A stretch of DNA of 64,000 nt from Ruminococcus sp. (GTDB lineage: Bacteria > Bacillota > Clostridia > Oscillospirales > Ruminococcaceae). The notes under the pieces are model-generated. The model saw only the letters and a program-made list of their open reading frames with translations, was not told where the DNA came from and made no database searches. The stretch lies in contig JAGAJO010000001.1 of NCBI GenBank assembly GCA_017626015.1, positions 1 to 64,000 of the forward strand, in the 5' to 3' direction. The position numbers and the translations under genes were made by a program. Position 1 is the first letter of the stretch; every line of letters begins with the position of its first letter. Positions 33,953 through 42,998 of this stretch are shown here, piece after piece.

Positions 33953-34026
33953 AACACAAATTTGTGTTGTATTTTTGCAATTTGTGTGTTATAATAGTAG
34001 CTATAAAACACATATTCGTGTTTTAT
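33953..34026 (+). promoter_or_regulatory. Operator palindromes around a rightward promoter
   Basis: AACACAAATTTGTGTT (33953-33968) is a perfect palindrome and ATAAAACAC-N6-GTGTTTTAT (34003-34026) a second. Between them TTGTAT (33967-33972), 17-base spacer, TATAAT (33990-33995) forms a plus-strand promoter; a further half-site TTTGTGTG is at 33981. The leftward promoter for the XRE gene is weak (TAGAAT at 33946-33941). The arrangement fits XRE repression in both directions. Confidence 0.65.
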
Positions 34027-34150
34027 TATATGCTGATTTTGCATTTATACAAAAAATCTGAATAGTGCCTACTTAAATCAATGTAAAAAAGCATATACTC
34101 CAATAATATCCAAAAAAGCAGCGGGTACCATAATGGCATCCGCTGCTTTG
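34002..34150 (+). ncRNA. Candidate small RNA of about 145 bases
   Basis: Transcription from the promoter at 33967-33995 would start near 34002 and meet the hairpin at 34115-34149. No gene with a ribosome binding site lies between; the only ORF (34030-34065, 12 codons) has none. The alternative is that the promoter is inert or that the RNA runs on antisense to alr. Confidence 0.35.
34115..34149 (-). terminator. Terminator of alr
   Basis: A 10-bp perfect stem AAAGCAGCGG (34115-34124) with CCGCTGCTTT (34140-34149). On the minus strand TTTTTT overlaps the stem end, typical of an intrinsic terminator; on the plus strand the U run is weak. Confidence 0.82.
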
Positions 34151-34162
34151 ATATTTATTCTG

Positions 34163-35338
34163 TTATTCCGTAACTGTTCTGGACTGCGAAGCTGTTCTGG
34201 GCTGCGAAGCTGTTCTGGACTGCGAAGCTGTTCTGGGCACCCTTTCGGTAATTCCGCAGGTCACCTCGTAACCGATAGTTCCGATCATCCCGGCAATATC
34301 GTCCGCAGTGATCTCGCCGTTCATCAGTATCACCTCGTCGCCGGCTTTCACGTCCGACAGCCCGGAAACGTCGCACATAAACTGATCCATACATACACGC
34401 CCCAATATCCTGCACCGCTTTCCGCCGATAATGACCTCGCCCTTATTTGACAGCGCTCTGGGATAGCCGTCCGCATAACCCGCCGTAACGGTGGCAAGCT
34501 TCATTTTTCTGTCTGCGGTAAAGGTCCGTCCGTAGCTTACGCAGGTCCCCGGCTCGATATATTTCACCTGGGAAACGGAGGACTTAAGCGTCATCACAGG
34601 CCTCGGCTCAAAAGGCAAAGGCTTTTTAGGATCGGGATAAAGTCCGTAAAGAATGATCCCCAGACGTACAAGGGTACTTCTGTCGTTGAATCCGTAAGCG
34701 CCTCCGGCAGAGTTAAGACTGTGGCTGTGGATAAGCTTCACACCCCGCTTTGTAAGTCCGTCGTATACGGCGTTGAATTTTTCCGTCTGGCAGCGGGTAT
34801 ATTCCTCCTCTGACGGATCGCAGCCGTCCGCACACGCATAGTGGGTAAAGATACCCTCCAGCAGAATATTTTCAAGCTGACCGACAGCCGCTATTTCCCC
34901 GCAGATCTCCTCAGCCATCCCGTAAAAGCCTATTCTGGTCATTCCCGTGTCAACTGCCGCATGGATCCTGACCTTACCGCAGGTGCAGCTGCGTGAAAGC
35001 TCCTCGGCGTAGGAAAGCTCCGTACACGCCTGAATAATATCGTATTTCACCAGTTCGTCCGCATACTCGGGAGGAGTATACCCCAGAATAAGGATATCCC
35101 CGTCGATACCCTCGCTGCGCAGCCTTTCGCCCTCCAGAATATTTGAAACGGCAAAATATTTCACCCCAAGCTCCTCTTGAAGAAATGGAGCGATAAGACC
35201 ATCGCCATGTCCGTAGCAGGACGCTTTTACAACGCACATAAGCTCGGCGCCTTCAGGGATCAGCTTTTTGTACTGAGTAAGGTTATACCGTATATTTTCA
35301 AGGCTGATCTCCGCCCAGCAGCGTTTAAGAAACTTCAT
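34163..35338 (-). CDS. alr: Alanine racemase
   Basis: Supplies D-alanine for peptidoglycan. PLP-binding Lys38 lies in VVKASCYGHG (family consensus VVKADAYGHG), and the catalytic Tyr in CVSYGRTFTA; AAVDTGMTRIGF, HSHSLNSAG and LGRVCMDQFMCDVS are further family blocks. The body ends near residue 368 with GYEVTCGITERVPR. The last 22 residues are a hexapeptide repeat (RTASQS, RTASQP, RTASQS, RTVTE) encoded by 18-bp tandem repeats, not normal for the family. Start follows AAGGAAG. Monocistronic with its own promoter and terminator. Confidence 0.95.
   Translation of the reverse strand: MKFLKRCWAEISLENIRYNLTQYKKLIPEGAELMCVVKASCYGHGDGLIAPFLQEELGVKYFAVSNILEGERLRSEGIDGDILILGYTPPEYADELVKYDIIQACTELSYAEELSRSCTCGKVRIHAAVDTGMTRIGFYGMAEEICGEIAAVGQLENILLEGIFTHYACADGCDPSEEEYTRCQTEKFNAVYDGLTKRGVKLIHSHSLNSAGGAYGFNDRSTLVRLGIILYGLYPDPKKPLPFEPRPVMTLKSSVSQVKYIEPGTCVSYGRTFTADRKMKLATVTAGYADGYPRALSNKGEVIIGGKRCRILGRVCMDQFMCDVSGLSDVKAGDEVILMNGEITADDIAGMIGTIGYEVTCGITERVPRTASQSRTASQPRTASQSRTVTE
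34175..34237. repeat. 18-bp tandem repeat in the alr 3' end
   Basis: Three full units of TGTTCTGGrCTGCGAAGC (34175-34192, 34193-34210, 34211-34228) plus a half unit. The unit length is a multiple of three, so copy number changes would lengthen or shorten the protein tail without frameshift. Confidence 0.9.
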
Positions 35339-35372
35339 CTTACAGACTTCCTTTTATATAATGTTCCTTTAG

Positions 35373-35401
35373 ATTATACTCCTCCCATGCGGTTTTGTCA
35401 A
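35373..35401 (-). promoter_or_regulatory. alr promoter
   Basis: Minus strand TTGACA (35401-35396), 17-base spacer, TATAAT (35378-35373). Confidence 0.85.
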
Positions 35402-35418
35402 TCACCGAAGAAGTTATC

Positions 35419-35486
35419 CATGAAAATCAATATTAAATATTTTTAACTATGGCAAAACTGCATATTTGTAATACAGAAGCCTGAGT
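35419..35486 (+). repeat. Family C repeat, truncated copy
   Basis: CATGAAAATCAATATTAAAT through AATACAGAAGCCTGAGT aligns with the left half of the full copies at 38346 and 40323. The central hairpin and right half are missing. It ends five bases before the stop codon of the histidine kinase gene. Confidence 0.65.
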
Positions 35487-35490
35487 CGAG

Positions 35491-38265
35491 TTACGTCTCC
35501 CCTCCTTGATTAAGATGCCTGTCAAGCTCCGCATATAACAGCGCAGGGACGACCGGCTTTGCAACGTGTCCGTTCATTCCCGCAGATATGGAATTTTCCA
35601 CGTCCTCCGGATAAGCGTTTGCGCTCATAGCAAGTATTATCACGCTTTTTGCGTCGCACCTGTCAAGCTCCCTTATCTTCCTCGTCGCTTCTAGTCCGTC
35701 CATAACGGGCATCCTTATATCCATAAGCACCGCATCGTAATAGTTAGGCTCGGAGGCAATGAACTTTTTAAGAGCCTCGAAACCGTTTGCCGCGGAGTCA
35801 GTCTCAAAGCCCGCTTTCTTAAGCACCTTTACCGCAAGTATGCGGTTTATGGAGTGATCCTCCACTATAAGCGCACGCTTTCCCGAAAAATCGAAGCTTT
35901 GCCCGTTCTCAGAGCCGTTTCTTACGGCAGTCTTACCGGCAGGCTCCGCGTCTATTTCAGCAGTGATCCTTGTACCCTCTCCAAGCTTGCTTTCAACGGA
36001 TATGCTTCCGCCCATAAGCTCTATAAGGTTCTTGGATATCGCCAGTCCCAGCCCCGTACCCTGGACAGCCGCCGTGGAAACGTTCCTCTCCTGCGAGAAT
36101 GGCTCGAACAGGTGCCCAAGAAATTCCTCGCTCATGCCTATGCCGTTATCCCTTACGGTGAAGATAGTTTTCACCTTTCCTCCCGAAGCAGGCGTCTGGG
36201 ACAGAATAAAATCCACCCTGCCCCTTTCGGGAGTGAACTTTGCCGCATTGGAAAGAAGATTTATAAAGATCTGCGTCAGCCGCTGCTTATCCACAATAAG
36301 CTCTCCGGCGTAGATATCTCTCAGCTCAAAACGGAAATCGATATCCTTTTTATGCATAAGAGGAGTGATAACGGTTGTGATATTTTCCGCAAAATCGTCC
36401 AGCTTATACGGCGCTGGATAAAGCGTTACCTTGTCGTTTTCGATCTTGGACATATCCAGTATATCGTTGAGTATACCCAGCAGATAATCGGCTGCGGACT
36501 TGATCTTTCTGAAATAATCCACCGCAGAGCTTTCAGAGCATTCGGTGCTGCCGAAGCCTACCATGCCTATGATAGCATTCATAGGCGTCCTGATCTCGTG
36601 GCTCATGCGGGACATAAATTCACTTTTTGCGGCATTTGCCCGCTTTGCCTCATCGAGCGCCGCCATAAGATTTTCCTGATGCTGCTTCTGCTCAAGATAT
36701 ATGTCTGTGATATCGTGCTGTATACAGCAGATCTGGGTCTTGTTTTCGTCCAGATAAGCATATGTAAGATACTTTCTGCGCTCGCTGCCGTCGGACGTTT
36801 TTACTGAAAAGGATATCCTGTAGACCTTCTGCGTCTCCAGCGCATCTTTTATGGTTTTTATGCTGCACGCCCGGACGATCTCCTCCGGAGAAGTCCCCAC
36901 AACATTGTTAAGCAGAAATGCCCTGAGGCTTTCCTTGTTGGAAAAGATCTCGTTCCCCGTTCCTCCTGAGCGGTCTCTGCCGTGCAGACGGATGCATCCG
37001 CCTGTCTCGGAATCCACCACGGCGATCCTGTCATAATCTATATCAGTGATGACAGATACGATAGACTCCAGCGTTTTTTCCTCAGTAATATTCACAGAAT
37101 AAGTAACGCCCTCAATGTCTCCCGTTTCGGGGTTTTTCGCCATTTCCACCGTAGTCGTTACCCAGCAGATCTCTCCCTTCTCGTCATAGGAGCGATGATC
37201 GGTGCATAGGGAGGTCTTTCCGTTCTCAAACGCAGTGATAAGCTTTTCACGGCTGAATTCCTTCCTGAACTCCTCCCGTTCCCTTTCGGTGGGTATCTGA
37301 GAATAGCCATATTCGTAAAAGCCGTCCACCGTGCCTGCTTCCTGCATTTTCATTACCTTTTCAAATTTGGTCATTCCGCCGAAGCACCTGTTGCGGGTAA
37401 GGTTGAATCTGAAAATGCCGATCGCATTTTTTGCTACGGCGGAAACATTGCAGATACGCTGCCTGTATACGGTCTCCTCGTCCACCCTTTTTTGTATATC
37501 GTTTGAATATCCCATAGAATAAGCAAATCTGCCGTTTTCGTACATGGGTATATATGAGATCTGCTTCCAGCGCAGCTGACCGGTCTTAGGATCCAGCATT
37601 CTCACCCTGCCCTCGGCTCTCTCTCCTCTTAAAGCTGCCTCGCAGAGCCGTAAATGCTCCTTCTCCGACTCCTGTTCCACAATTATACCGTGTTCCGAAA
37701 AGCTTTCCGGAACGTTTTCCAGATCGTTAAAAAAGGCAAAGTCCTCCTCCGAGCCGGAAAGAATGGAAATACTTCTGCTTTCGGGCTTGAACTGCCACAC
37801 AACAATGTTTTCCCTTTCCAGAACAATATCCTTTATACGCTCTGACAGGGCGAGCTGCCGCTCAGTCTCTATACGGCGGTTTATATCCGTATAGACCGAA
37901 TAGAATATCCTTTGACCGTTCTCACCCTCAGAAACGGAGCATTTGACGTTAAACCACTTGTAAACGCCTTTTTCGGTCATTATGCGGATATCCTCACTGT
38001 AGTCGGCGCAGGTGCGGAAGGAGTTTTCCAGCACTGCGGCATAAGCGTCCCTGTCCGCAGGATAAACATAATCCAGCGGCGTAAATTCCCCGTCCTTGTC
38101 CGACGGTTCGGGGATATCGGTAAAGGTCTGAAAAAAATGAGGTGTGCAGTGAATACATCTGTAGAACTCGCCGTCGTAGGAAAAAACGCACAGCTCCACA
38201 GGCAGTCTGTCAAGCGTCTCAAAGGACAGAGCGCCGATCTCCGCATCATATACGTCAATAGCCAT
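35491..38265 (-). CDS. Hybrid sensor histidine kinase with PAS domains and receiver
   Basis: The 924-residue protein has at least three PAS-like sensor domains (about 15-135, 150-270, 285-395, and perhaps a fourth to 520), then a HisKA domain with the phospho-accepting His in [18 protein letters not shown], an HATPase domain ([31 protein letters not shown]) and a C-terminal receiver (from about 798: [10 protein letters not shown], phospho-Asp in [12 protein letters not shown], Lys in GHVAKPV). There are no membrane segments, so it senses something in the cytoplasm. No response regulator gene adjoins it. RBS GGAGTGA. Confidence 0.94.
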   Translation of the reverse strand: MAIDVYDAEIGALSFETLDRLPVELCVFSYDGEFYRCIHCTPHFFQTFTDIPEPSDKDGEFTPLDYVYPADRDAYAAVLENSFRTCADYSEDIRIMTEKGVYKWFNVKCSVSEGENGQRIFYSVYTDINRRIETERQLALSERIKDIVLERENIVVWQFKPESRSISILSGSEEDFAFFNDLENVPESFSEHGIIVEQESEKEHLRLCEAALRGERAEGRVRMLDPKTGQLRWKQISYIPMYENGRFAYSMGYSNDIQKRVDEETVYRQRICNVSAVAKNAIGIFRFNLTRNRCFGGMTKFEKVMKMQEAGTVDGFYEYGYSQIPTEREREEFRKEFSREKLITAFENGKTSLCTDHRSYDEKGEICWVTTTVEMAKNPETGDIEGVTYSVNITEEKTLESIVSVITDIDYDRIAVVDSETGGCIRLHGRDRSGGTGNEIFSNKESLRAFLLNNVVGTSPEEIVRACSIKTIKDALETQKVYRISFSVKTSDGSERRKYLTYAYLDENKTQICCIQHDITDIYLEQKQHQENLMAALDEAKRANAAKSEFMSRMSHEIRTPMNAIIGMVGFGSTECSESSAVDYFRKIKSAADYLLGILNDILDMSKIENDKVTLYPAPYKLDDFAENITTVITPLMHKKDIDFRFELRDIYAGELIVDKQRLTQIFINLLSNAAKFTPERGRVDFILSQTPASGGKVKTIFTVRDNGIGMSEEFLGHLFEPFSQERNVSTAAVQGTGLGLAISKNLIELMGGSISVESKLGEGTRITAEIDAEPAGKTAVRNGSENGQSFDFSGKRALIVEDHSINRILAVKVLKKAGFETDSAANGFEALKKFIASEPNYYDAVLMDIRMPVMDGLEATRKIRELDRCDAKSVIILAMSANAYPEDVENSISAGMNGHVAKPVVPALLYAELDRHLNQGGET

Positions 38266-38299
38266 CAGAAATCACTCCGTTTCCAATTTTGTTAATAAA

Positions 38300-38328
38300 A
38301 TTATAGCACAAAATTAATTTTTAGTCAA
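38300..38328 (-). promoter_or_regulatory. Histidine kinase gene promoter
   Basis: Minus strand TTGACT (38328-38323), 17-base spacer, TATAAT (38305-38300), TGC before the -10. Confidence 0.82.
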
Positions 38329-38345
38329 TCGTTTGCAGAAAGATT

Positions 38346-38509
38346 CATGGAAATCAATTTGAACGCTCGAACATTTTAATTATAAAAAAACATTGTGCCT
38401 TTGTCCGGAATACAGAAGTCTTAGTTGTCCTTTCCACGACATACTGCGAGGAAAGGACAACAAATATATACAAAATTTTTATTCGGCATTTTGAAAATAG
38501 ATTACCGTG
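38346..38509 (+). repeat. Family C repeat, full copy 1
   Basis: 164 bp with ends CATGGAAATC and GATTACCGTG and a central stem GTTGTCCTTTCC (about 38424-38435) with GGAAAGGACAAC (about 38450-38461). About 80 percent similar by eye to the copy at 40323-40485 and in the same orientation. Confidence 0.75.
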
Positions 38510-38519
38510 GGAAAGATCA

Positions 38520-38580
38520 AAGGCAATGCCTCATACACCCGGAAGCGTTCCGGTATGCGGCATTGCCTTAAAAGCGGTAT
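38520..38580. repeat. Hairpin downstream of cls, related to family B
   Basis: AAGGCAATGCC (38520-38530) pairs with GGCATTGCCTT (38559-38569), and CATAC/GTATG pairs inside. The right edge GCCTTAAAAGCGGTAT resembles the family B core. It is close enough to the cls stop to serve as its 3' stem. Confidence 0.55.
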
Positions 38581-38594
38581 AACTCCGCTCTACC

Positions 38595-40196
38595 TTAAAG
38601 CAGCGGAGCGATCATTCTGAGAATTACGGAGGCAAATCTGCTGAAGAAGCTGATGCTGCGGCAGTCCTCCGCTGTGATAAGGTGGCATTTATTTTCAAAC
38701 ATATCCTGAAAATCCGCCTTTATATCCTTTGTGCAGGGAGCATTATACATATATGTCGCACACTCGAAGTGCAGATAAAGACTCCTGTAATCAAGATTTA
38801 TTGTTCCCACGATCGCCTTTGAATCGTCCGAAAGAAAGGTTTTGGCGTGTATAAAGCCCGGCGTATATTCGTACACCTTTACTCCCACCGACAAAAGGTC
38901 ACGGTAGTAGGATTTGGTTATACAGTGTATAAACCACTTATCTGGAATATGTGGAGTAATGATCCTCACGTCTACTCCCGATTTCGCCGCCAGCTCCAGC
39001 GCAGTAAGCGTTTCATTGTCCGGGATAAAATACGGAGTGGTTATGTAAACATAATCCCTTGCGCTGTTTATCGTGTCGATATAAACAAGCCTTCCCACGT
39101 CCTCATCGTCAAGAGGCGAATCGGCGTAGGGTATAACGTAGCCTTGCTTTTGCAGCTTTTCCTTCTCCCCCTGCTCATAGGCGGGTCTGTACATATCGTA
39201 CTGGGCAGTATCTCCCGATATGACCTCCCACATCTGGAGAAACATCATGGTGAAATTCCATACCGCCCCGCCGGTTATCATGACCGCATTATCCTTCCAG
39301 TGGCCGAAACGTTCACGGCGGTTTATGTACTCGTCCGCAATATTGACTCCCCCGTTGAAAGCGACCTTTCCGTCAACAACAAGGATCTTTCTGTGGTCAC
39401 GGTTATTCTGTATGGTGGAGATCATGGGGTGGAATTTGTTGAAAATAAGGCATTTGGCGCCCGCTTTTCTCAGAGCCTTCAGATCCTTTGCGGGAAGTAT
39501 GAACTGGGAGCCCATTCCGTCGCACAAAAACCTTACCTCGACGCCCTCCGCCAGCTTTTCAAGAAGTATTTCCATTATATCTCCCCACATCTCGCCGTCG
39601 TCAACGATGAAATACTCCATGAAGATAAATTCCTTAGCCTTTCTCATTTCCCTTTTCATTGCCGGAAACTTATCATCGCCAAGCGGGAAATACTCCGCAC
39701 CTGTACATTCATACGCCGGATAACCAGCACGGACATCCAGATATGTGCAGAGCTTGTGCAGCTCGGGGTCCTCCCTGCGCAGCTTTTCCATCAGCGCCTT
39801 GTCGGTGGGCAGAAAAGCCCTTGTGTTTGCGCATTTTTTTGCATAAATGTTCTTTACCTTGCGTGTTCCGGGCTGATTTGCCAGCATGATATATATGACC
39901 GTGGTAAATACCGGGAAGGCTAGCAGAGGAACTATCCACGCCAGCTTATATGCGGGATTTTTATTTGTATTCAGGATATACACTGCCAGCGCCACAGCAA
40001 TGGTCGAAAACAGCACATACAGATAAGTGTAATGCTCGCTCAGCTGCGCAAAGGTAATGAAAATTATTGCAAACTGAACGGCAAGCAGCAGAATTATCGT
40101 TGCTTTCTGTGAAAATATAACGTTTATAAGGCTCTTTGGCTTCTTCTTCCGTTTAGGATTTTTTGAACCAGGGGAGCTTCCCTTATGCTTATCCAT
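38595..40196 (-). CDS. cls: Cardiolipin synthase, phospholipase D type
   Basis: Joins two phosphatidylglycerol molecules into cardiolipin. The 533-residue protein has a Lys-rich N-terminus, two membrane helices (about 25-75), and two HKD motifs: HRKILVVDGKVAFNGGVN near residue 240 and HAKTFLSDDSKAIVGTINLDYRS near 420. Start chosen at the ATG at 40194-40196 behind GGAGGG; an upstream ATG at 40229 lacks a good site. A family C repeat lies on each side of the gene. Confidence 0.94.
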   Translation of the reverse strand: MDKHKGSSPGSKNPKRKKKPKSLINVIFSQKATIILLLAVQFAIIFITFAQLSEHYTYLYVLFSTIAVALAVYILNTNKNPAYKLAWIVPLLAFPVFTTVIYIMLANQPGTRKVKNIYAKKCANTRAFLPTDKALMEKLRREDPELHKLCTYLDVRAGYPAYECTGAEYFPLGDDKFPAMKREMRKAKEFIFMEYFIVDDGEMWGDIMEILLEKLAEGVEVRFLCDGMGSQFILPAKDLKALRKAGAKCLIFNKFHPMISTIQNNRDHRKILVVDGKVAFNGGVNIADEYINRRERFGHWKDNAVMITGGAVWNFTMMFLQMWEVISGDTAQYDMYRPAYEQGEKEKLQKQGYVIPYADSPLDDEDVGRLVYIDTINSARDYVYITTPYFIPDNETLTALELAAKSGVDVRIITPHIPDKWFIHCITKSYYRDLLSVGVKVYEYTPGFIHAKTFLSDDSKAIVGTINLDYRSLYLHFECATYMYNAPCTKDIKADFQDMFENKCHLITAEDCRSISFFSRFASVILRMIAPLL

Positions 40197-40275
40197 AATT
40201 CCCTCCGTTCTGTCTTTTCTGACATTCATACAGCCGTTCTGCCATTCGACCGCACTGTTTTTCAGATATAATTAG

Positions 40276-40304
40276 ATTATATCATAAAAAAATTATTTTT
40301 TCAA
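40276..40304 (-). promoter_or_regulatory. cls promoter
   Basis: Minus strand TTGAAA (40304-40299), 17-base spacer, TATAAT (40281-40276), TGA before the -10. Confidence 0.78.
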
Positions 40305-40322
40305 CACAAATTAAGCTAATTC

Positions 40323-40485
40323 CACGGAAATCGATCTTAACGATCGAATATTTTAATTATAGACAAAACATTGTACTGTTGTCCCGTAATACAGAAGCCT
40401 GAGTTATCCTTTCCTCGTACGGCGGGGAAAGGATAACAAATATATACAGAATTTTTGTTCGGTATTTTGAAAATCGATTTCCGTG
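40323..40485 (+). repeat. Family C repeat, full copy 2
   Basis: 163 bp bounded by the perfect 13-bp inverted repeats CACGGAAATCGAT (40323-40335) and ATCGATTTCCGTG (40473-40485). The centre holds GTTATCCTTTCC (40403-40414) and GGAAAGGATAAC (40426-40437). No coding potential. This is the best-preserved copy. Confidence 0.82.
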
Positions 40486-40561
40486 AGCTGATTCACTTAA
40501 AAGGAAAATAACGAAGCGAACAGTTTGTCCCGCCCCGCATATGCGGAACGGGACAATACGG

Positions 40562-42841
40562 CTATACGACCCTATAGGTCTTTGAAACCTTACCGGTAAG
40601 ATTGTTTTTACCTGAAACCGTGACCGTTACAGTCTTTTTATCGGAAGAGATCTTATAGCTTACCGTGTAATTCCCGCTGTATATATTACGTCCGTAGTAG
40701 CAAACCGTTACAGCGGGACGGTACTTATCGGACGTATTCCTCGTCAACGAGACTGTGCATGATGCAACGGAACGGGGAGCGATCCTAAAGGTTTTTGTTA
40801 CCCTGCCTGAAAGGTTGCCCGTTCCCTCAATCACGACTGTTCCCGTGCCTGCGGCAAGATTGCCGGCATAGGATACAGCCTTATAGTTTCCGCTGTAAAC
40901 GGTTTTATTTCCGATATTTACCGACTTTATCTCAGGTCTTATTCTTGCTCCCGTGAAGTAATACTTATCCTGCGAAAGCTTTATATCGCAGTTGGAGATA
41001 TTTCGGGGCTTTATCTTAAAGGTCACAGTCTTTGTACCGATAAGGTTGCCTGTTCCCTTTACGGTGACCTTTCCCGTTCCTGCAGAAAGATTGTCCGTAT
41101 AGGAAACGCTATAGTTTGCGCCGTAGATCTCCGTACCGCCGCAGTAAACCTTTACCGATGGCTTTATCCTCGAACCGTTGAAGTAAAGCTCAGTCGCACC
41201 GAGGGCAACTGTGCATGAGTAAACGCTGCGGGGCTTTATACTGAAGGTCTTTACAGCGGTACCGGTAAGATTATTTTTTCCTTTAACAGTGATCCTGCCT
41301 GTTCCTGCGGAAAGATTGTCGGAGTAGGATACCGTATAATTTCCGCTGTCAAGCTTTACCGAACCGCTGTACACAGAGACCGACGGCTTTATCCTCGAGC
41401 CGTTAAAGGTATATTCTGACGAAGAAAGTCTTATATCGCAGTTTGCGATATTTCTCGGAAGTATGCGGTAATTTTTTTCGATCGTCCCGCTGTAATTTCC
41501 CATGCCCTTTATCCCTACCGAAGCAGTTCCCGCAGTAAGATTGTTTTCATACGAAAGGGTATAATCGACGTCCTTGATAAGTATTCTGCCGTTATCCTTT
41601 ACAGTTACGGCAGGCTTTATCCTTTCTCCTCTGAAATACTCAGAATACGAGGACAGTGTGATCTGACATTCTGTTACCGAAGTTTTCAGGATATTCACAG
41701 CTATCCCGTTGGAGCTTGCGTACCTTTGACCCTCCGTGTCTGTATAGCAGTATATCCTGAAATTGTCATAGAGCTTATCGTACAGATCGTAGCCTAAAGC
41801 ATAGTTCCCTATACTTTCAACGGTTTTGGGGACAGTTACCGATTTAAGATCAGTACAGCCGTAAAAAGCTCTGGCGCCGATCCCGGTCAAGCCAATGGGA
41901 ATATTTACGCTGCTGAGAGTATAGCAGTTATAAAACGCACTTACGCCTATGCTTTTCAATCCTGCGGGAAGGCTTACCTGAGACAGGCTTATGCAATGCC
42001 GAAAAGCATAATCTCCGATCGCCGTCACGCCCTTCGGTATCTTCACCGACGAAATGGATAAACAGCGAGAAAAAGCATCCTCGCCTATATATGTAACGCT
42101 GTCGGGTATATTTATCCCCATAAGCTGCTCGCAGTCTGAAAAGCAGTTGTCTCCGATGCTCTGAAGTCCTTCGGGCAGCGCTGCACCCTTTAATTCACAG
42201 CCGCAGAAGGCATAATTCCCCAGAGCAGTTACGCCTGACGGAACTGATATTCCGCCTGTGATACCGGCAGGGACAGCCGTCAGAACGGTCTTATCTTTAC
42301 TGAAAAGCATTCCGTTTTCGGAGCAGTATCCGGGATTGTCCTCCGAAACCTTTATGGATCTCAGACTGTCACAGTCCGAAAACGCTCCGTCTCCGATATC
42401 CGTCAGCGATGCAGGAACGGTTATTTCCGTAAGACTGTCGCAGTCAGCGAAAACAAGGTTTGCTATCTGCGCAACGCTTTCGGGTATGTTTATGCTTTTC
42501 AGATTGTCGCAGTTCTCAAAAGCGGATCCGTAAATAAGAGTTACCCCGTCCGGAATGGTGATGCTTTCCGCCGTGCAGTCCTTGAAAGCCAATAAACCAA
42601 TGCCTGTGACCTTTATACCGTTGATCTCGGCAGGTATGGAAATGTTTGACGCACTTCCCGTGTAATCTGTTATGTCCAGGGTGTTATTATAATTTGTTTT
42701 GTACTTGAAATCCCCCCAGCTTCCGTACTGGATCTCGGCGCCGGCAGTTATCGTCGTCCCGCCGTTTTTTCCCGTCATAGGCAGGACTGCGGCGGCAGCC
42801 ATTACCGCAGTAAAAAATGCGGTGATAATTTTTTTATTCAC
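40562..42841 (-). CDS. BspA-type leucine-rich-repeat surface protein
   Basis: The 759-residue protein has a Sec signal peptide (about 1-35), about ten LRR_5 repeats (about 60-375; units such as LPAGLKSIGVSAFYNCYTLSSV), then five beta-sandwich repeats of about 75 residues (from 385) with the conserved pattern FxGxRIKPxV ... YTVSYxxNLSAGTGxxTVKGxGNLxGT. BspA-type proteins are secreted adhesins of unknown exact ligand. No cell-wall anchor is obvious, so it may be released or held non-covalently. Start is GTG at 42839-42841 after GGGGGA. Confidence 0.9.
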   Translation of the reverse strand: MNKKIITAFFTAVMAAAAVLPMTGKNGGTTITAGAEIQYGSWGDFKYKTNYNNTLDITDYTGSASNISIPAEINGIKVTGIGLLAFKDCTAESITIPDGVTLIYGSAFENCDNLKSINIPESVAQIANLVFADCDSLTEITVPASLTDIGDGAFSDCDSLRSIKVSEDNPGYCSENGMLFSKDKTVLTAVPAGITGGISVPSGVTALGNYAFCGCELKGAALPEGLQSIGDNCFSDCEQLMGINIPDSVTYIGEDAFSRCLSISSVKIPKGVTAIGDYAFRHCISLSQVSLPAGLKSIGVSAFYNCYTLSSVNIPIGLTGIGARAFYGCTDLKSVTVPKTVESIGNYALGYDLYDKLYDNFRIYCYTDTEGQRYASSNGIAVNILKTSVTECQITLSSYSEYFRGERIKPAVTVKDNGRILIKDVDYTLSYENNLTAGTASVGIKGMGNYSGTIEKNYRILPRNIANCDIRLSSSEYTFNGSRIKPSVSVYSGSVKLDSGNYTVSYSDNLSAGTGRITVKGKNNLTGTAVKTFSIKPRSVYSCTVALGATELYFNGSRIKPSVKVYCGGTEIYGANYSVSYTDNLSAGTGKVTVKGTGNLIGTKTVTFKIKPRNISNCDIKLSQDKYYFTGARIRPEIKSVNIGNKTVYSGNYKAVSYAGNLAAGTGTVVIEGTGNLSGRVTKTFRIAPRSVASCTVSLTRNTSDKYRPAVTVCYYGRNIYSGNYTVSYKISSDKKTVTVTVSGKNNLTGKVSKTYRVV

Positions 42842-42864
42842 AACTTTTCCCCCTTTTTAACCTT

Positions 42865-42893
42865 ATTTTACACTACCCGAGGAATTTTGTCAA
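42865..42893 (-). promoter_or_regulatory. Promoter of the BspA-type gene
   Basis: Minus strand TTGACA (42893-42888), 17-base spacer, TAAAAT (42870-42865). Confidence 0.82.
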
Positions 42894-42933
42894 TACAAAA
42901 AACAAAATTATCAAAGAAGTCCCGTTATAAAAA

Positions 42934-42973
42934 GTGGACCTCACTACATACGTTCGTACATAGTGAGATCCAC
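42934..42973 (-). terminator. Terminator of the acyltransferase transcript
   Basis: GTGGACCTCACTA (42934-42946) pairs with TAGTGAGATCCAC (42961-42973), one mismatch. TTTTTAT follows on the minus strand. Confidence 0.82.
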
Positions 42974-42998
42974 CGCAAAATGTAAAATAAATATCCGA

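Noticed and set aside
34175..34237. CRISPR-like array
   Set aside because: Units are directly adjacent with no spacers and lie in frame within alr.
34133..34450. Plus-strand ORF with CSGLRS repeats
   Set aside because: It is the antisense reading of the alr 18-bp repeats and has no independent support.
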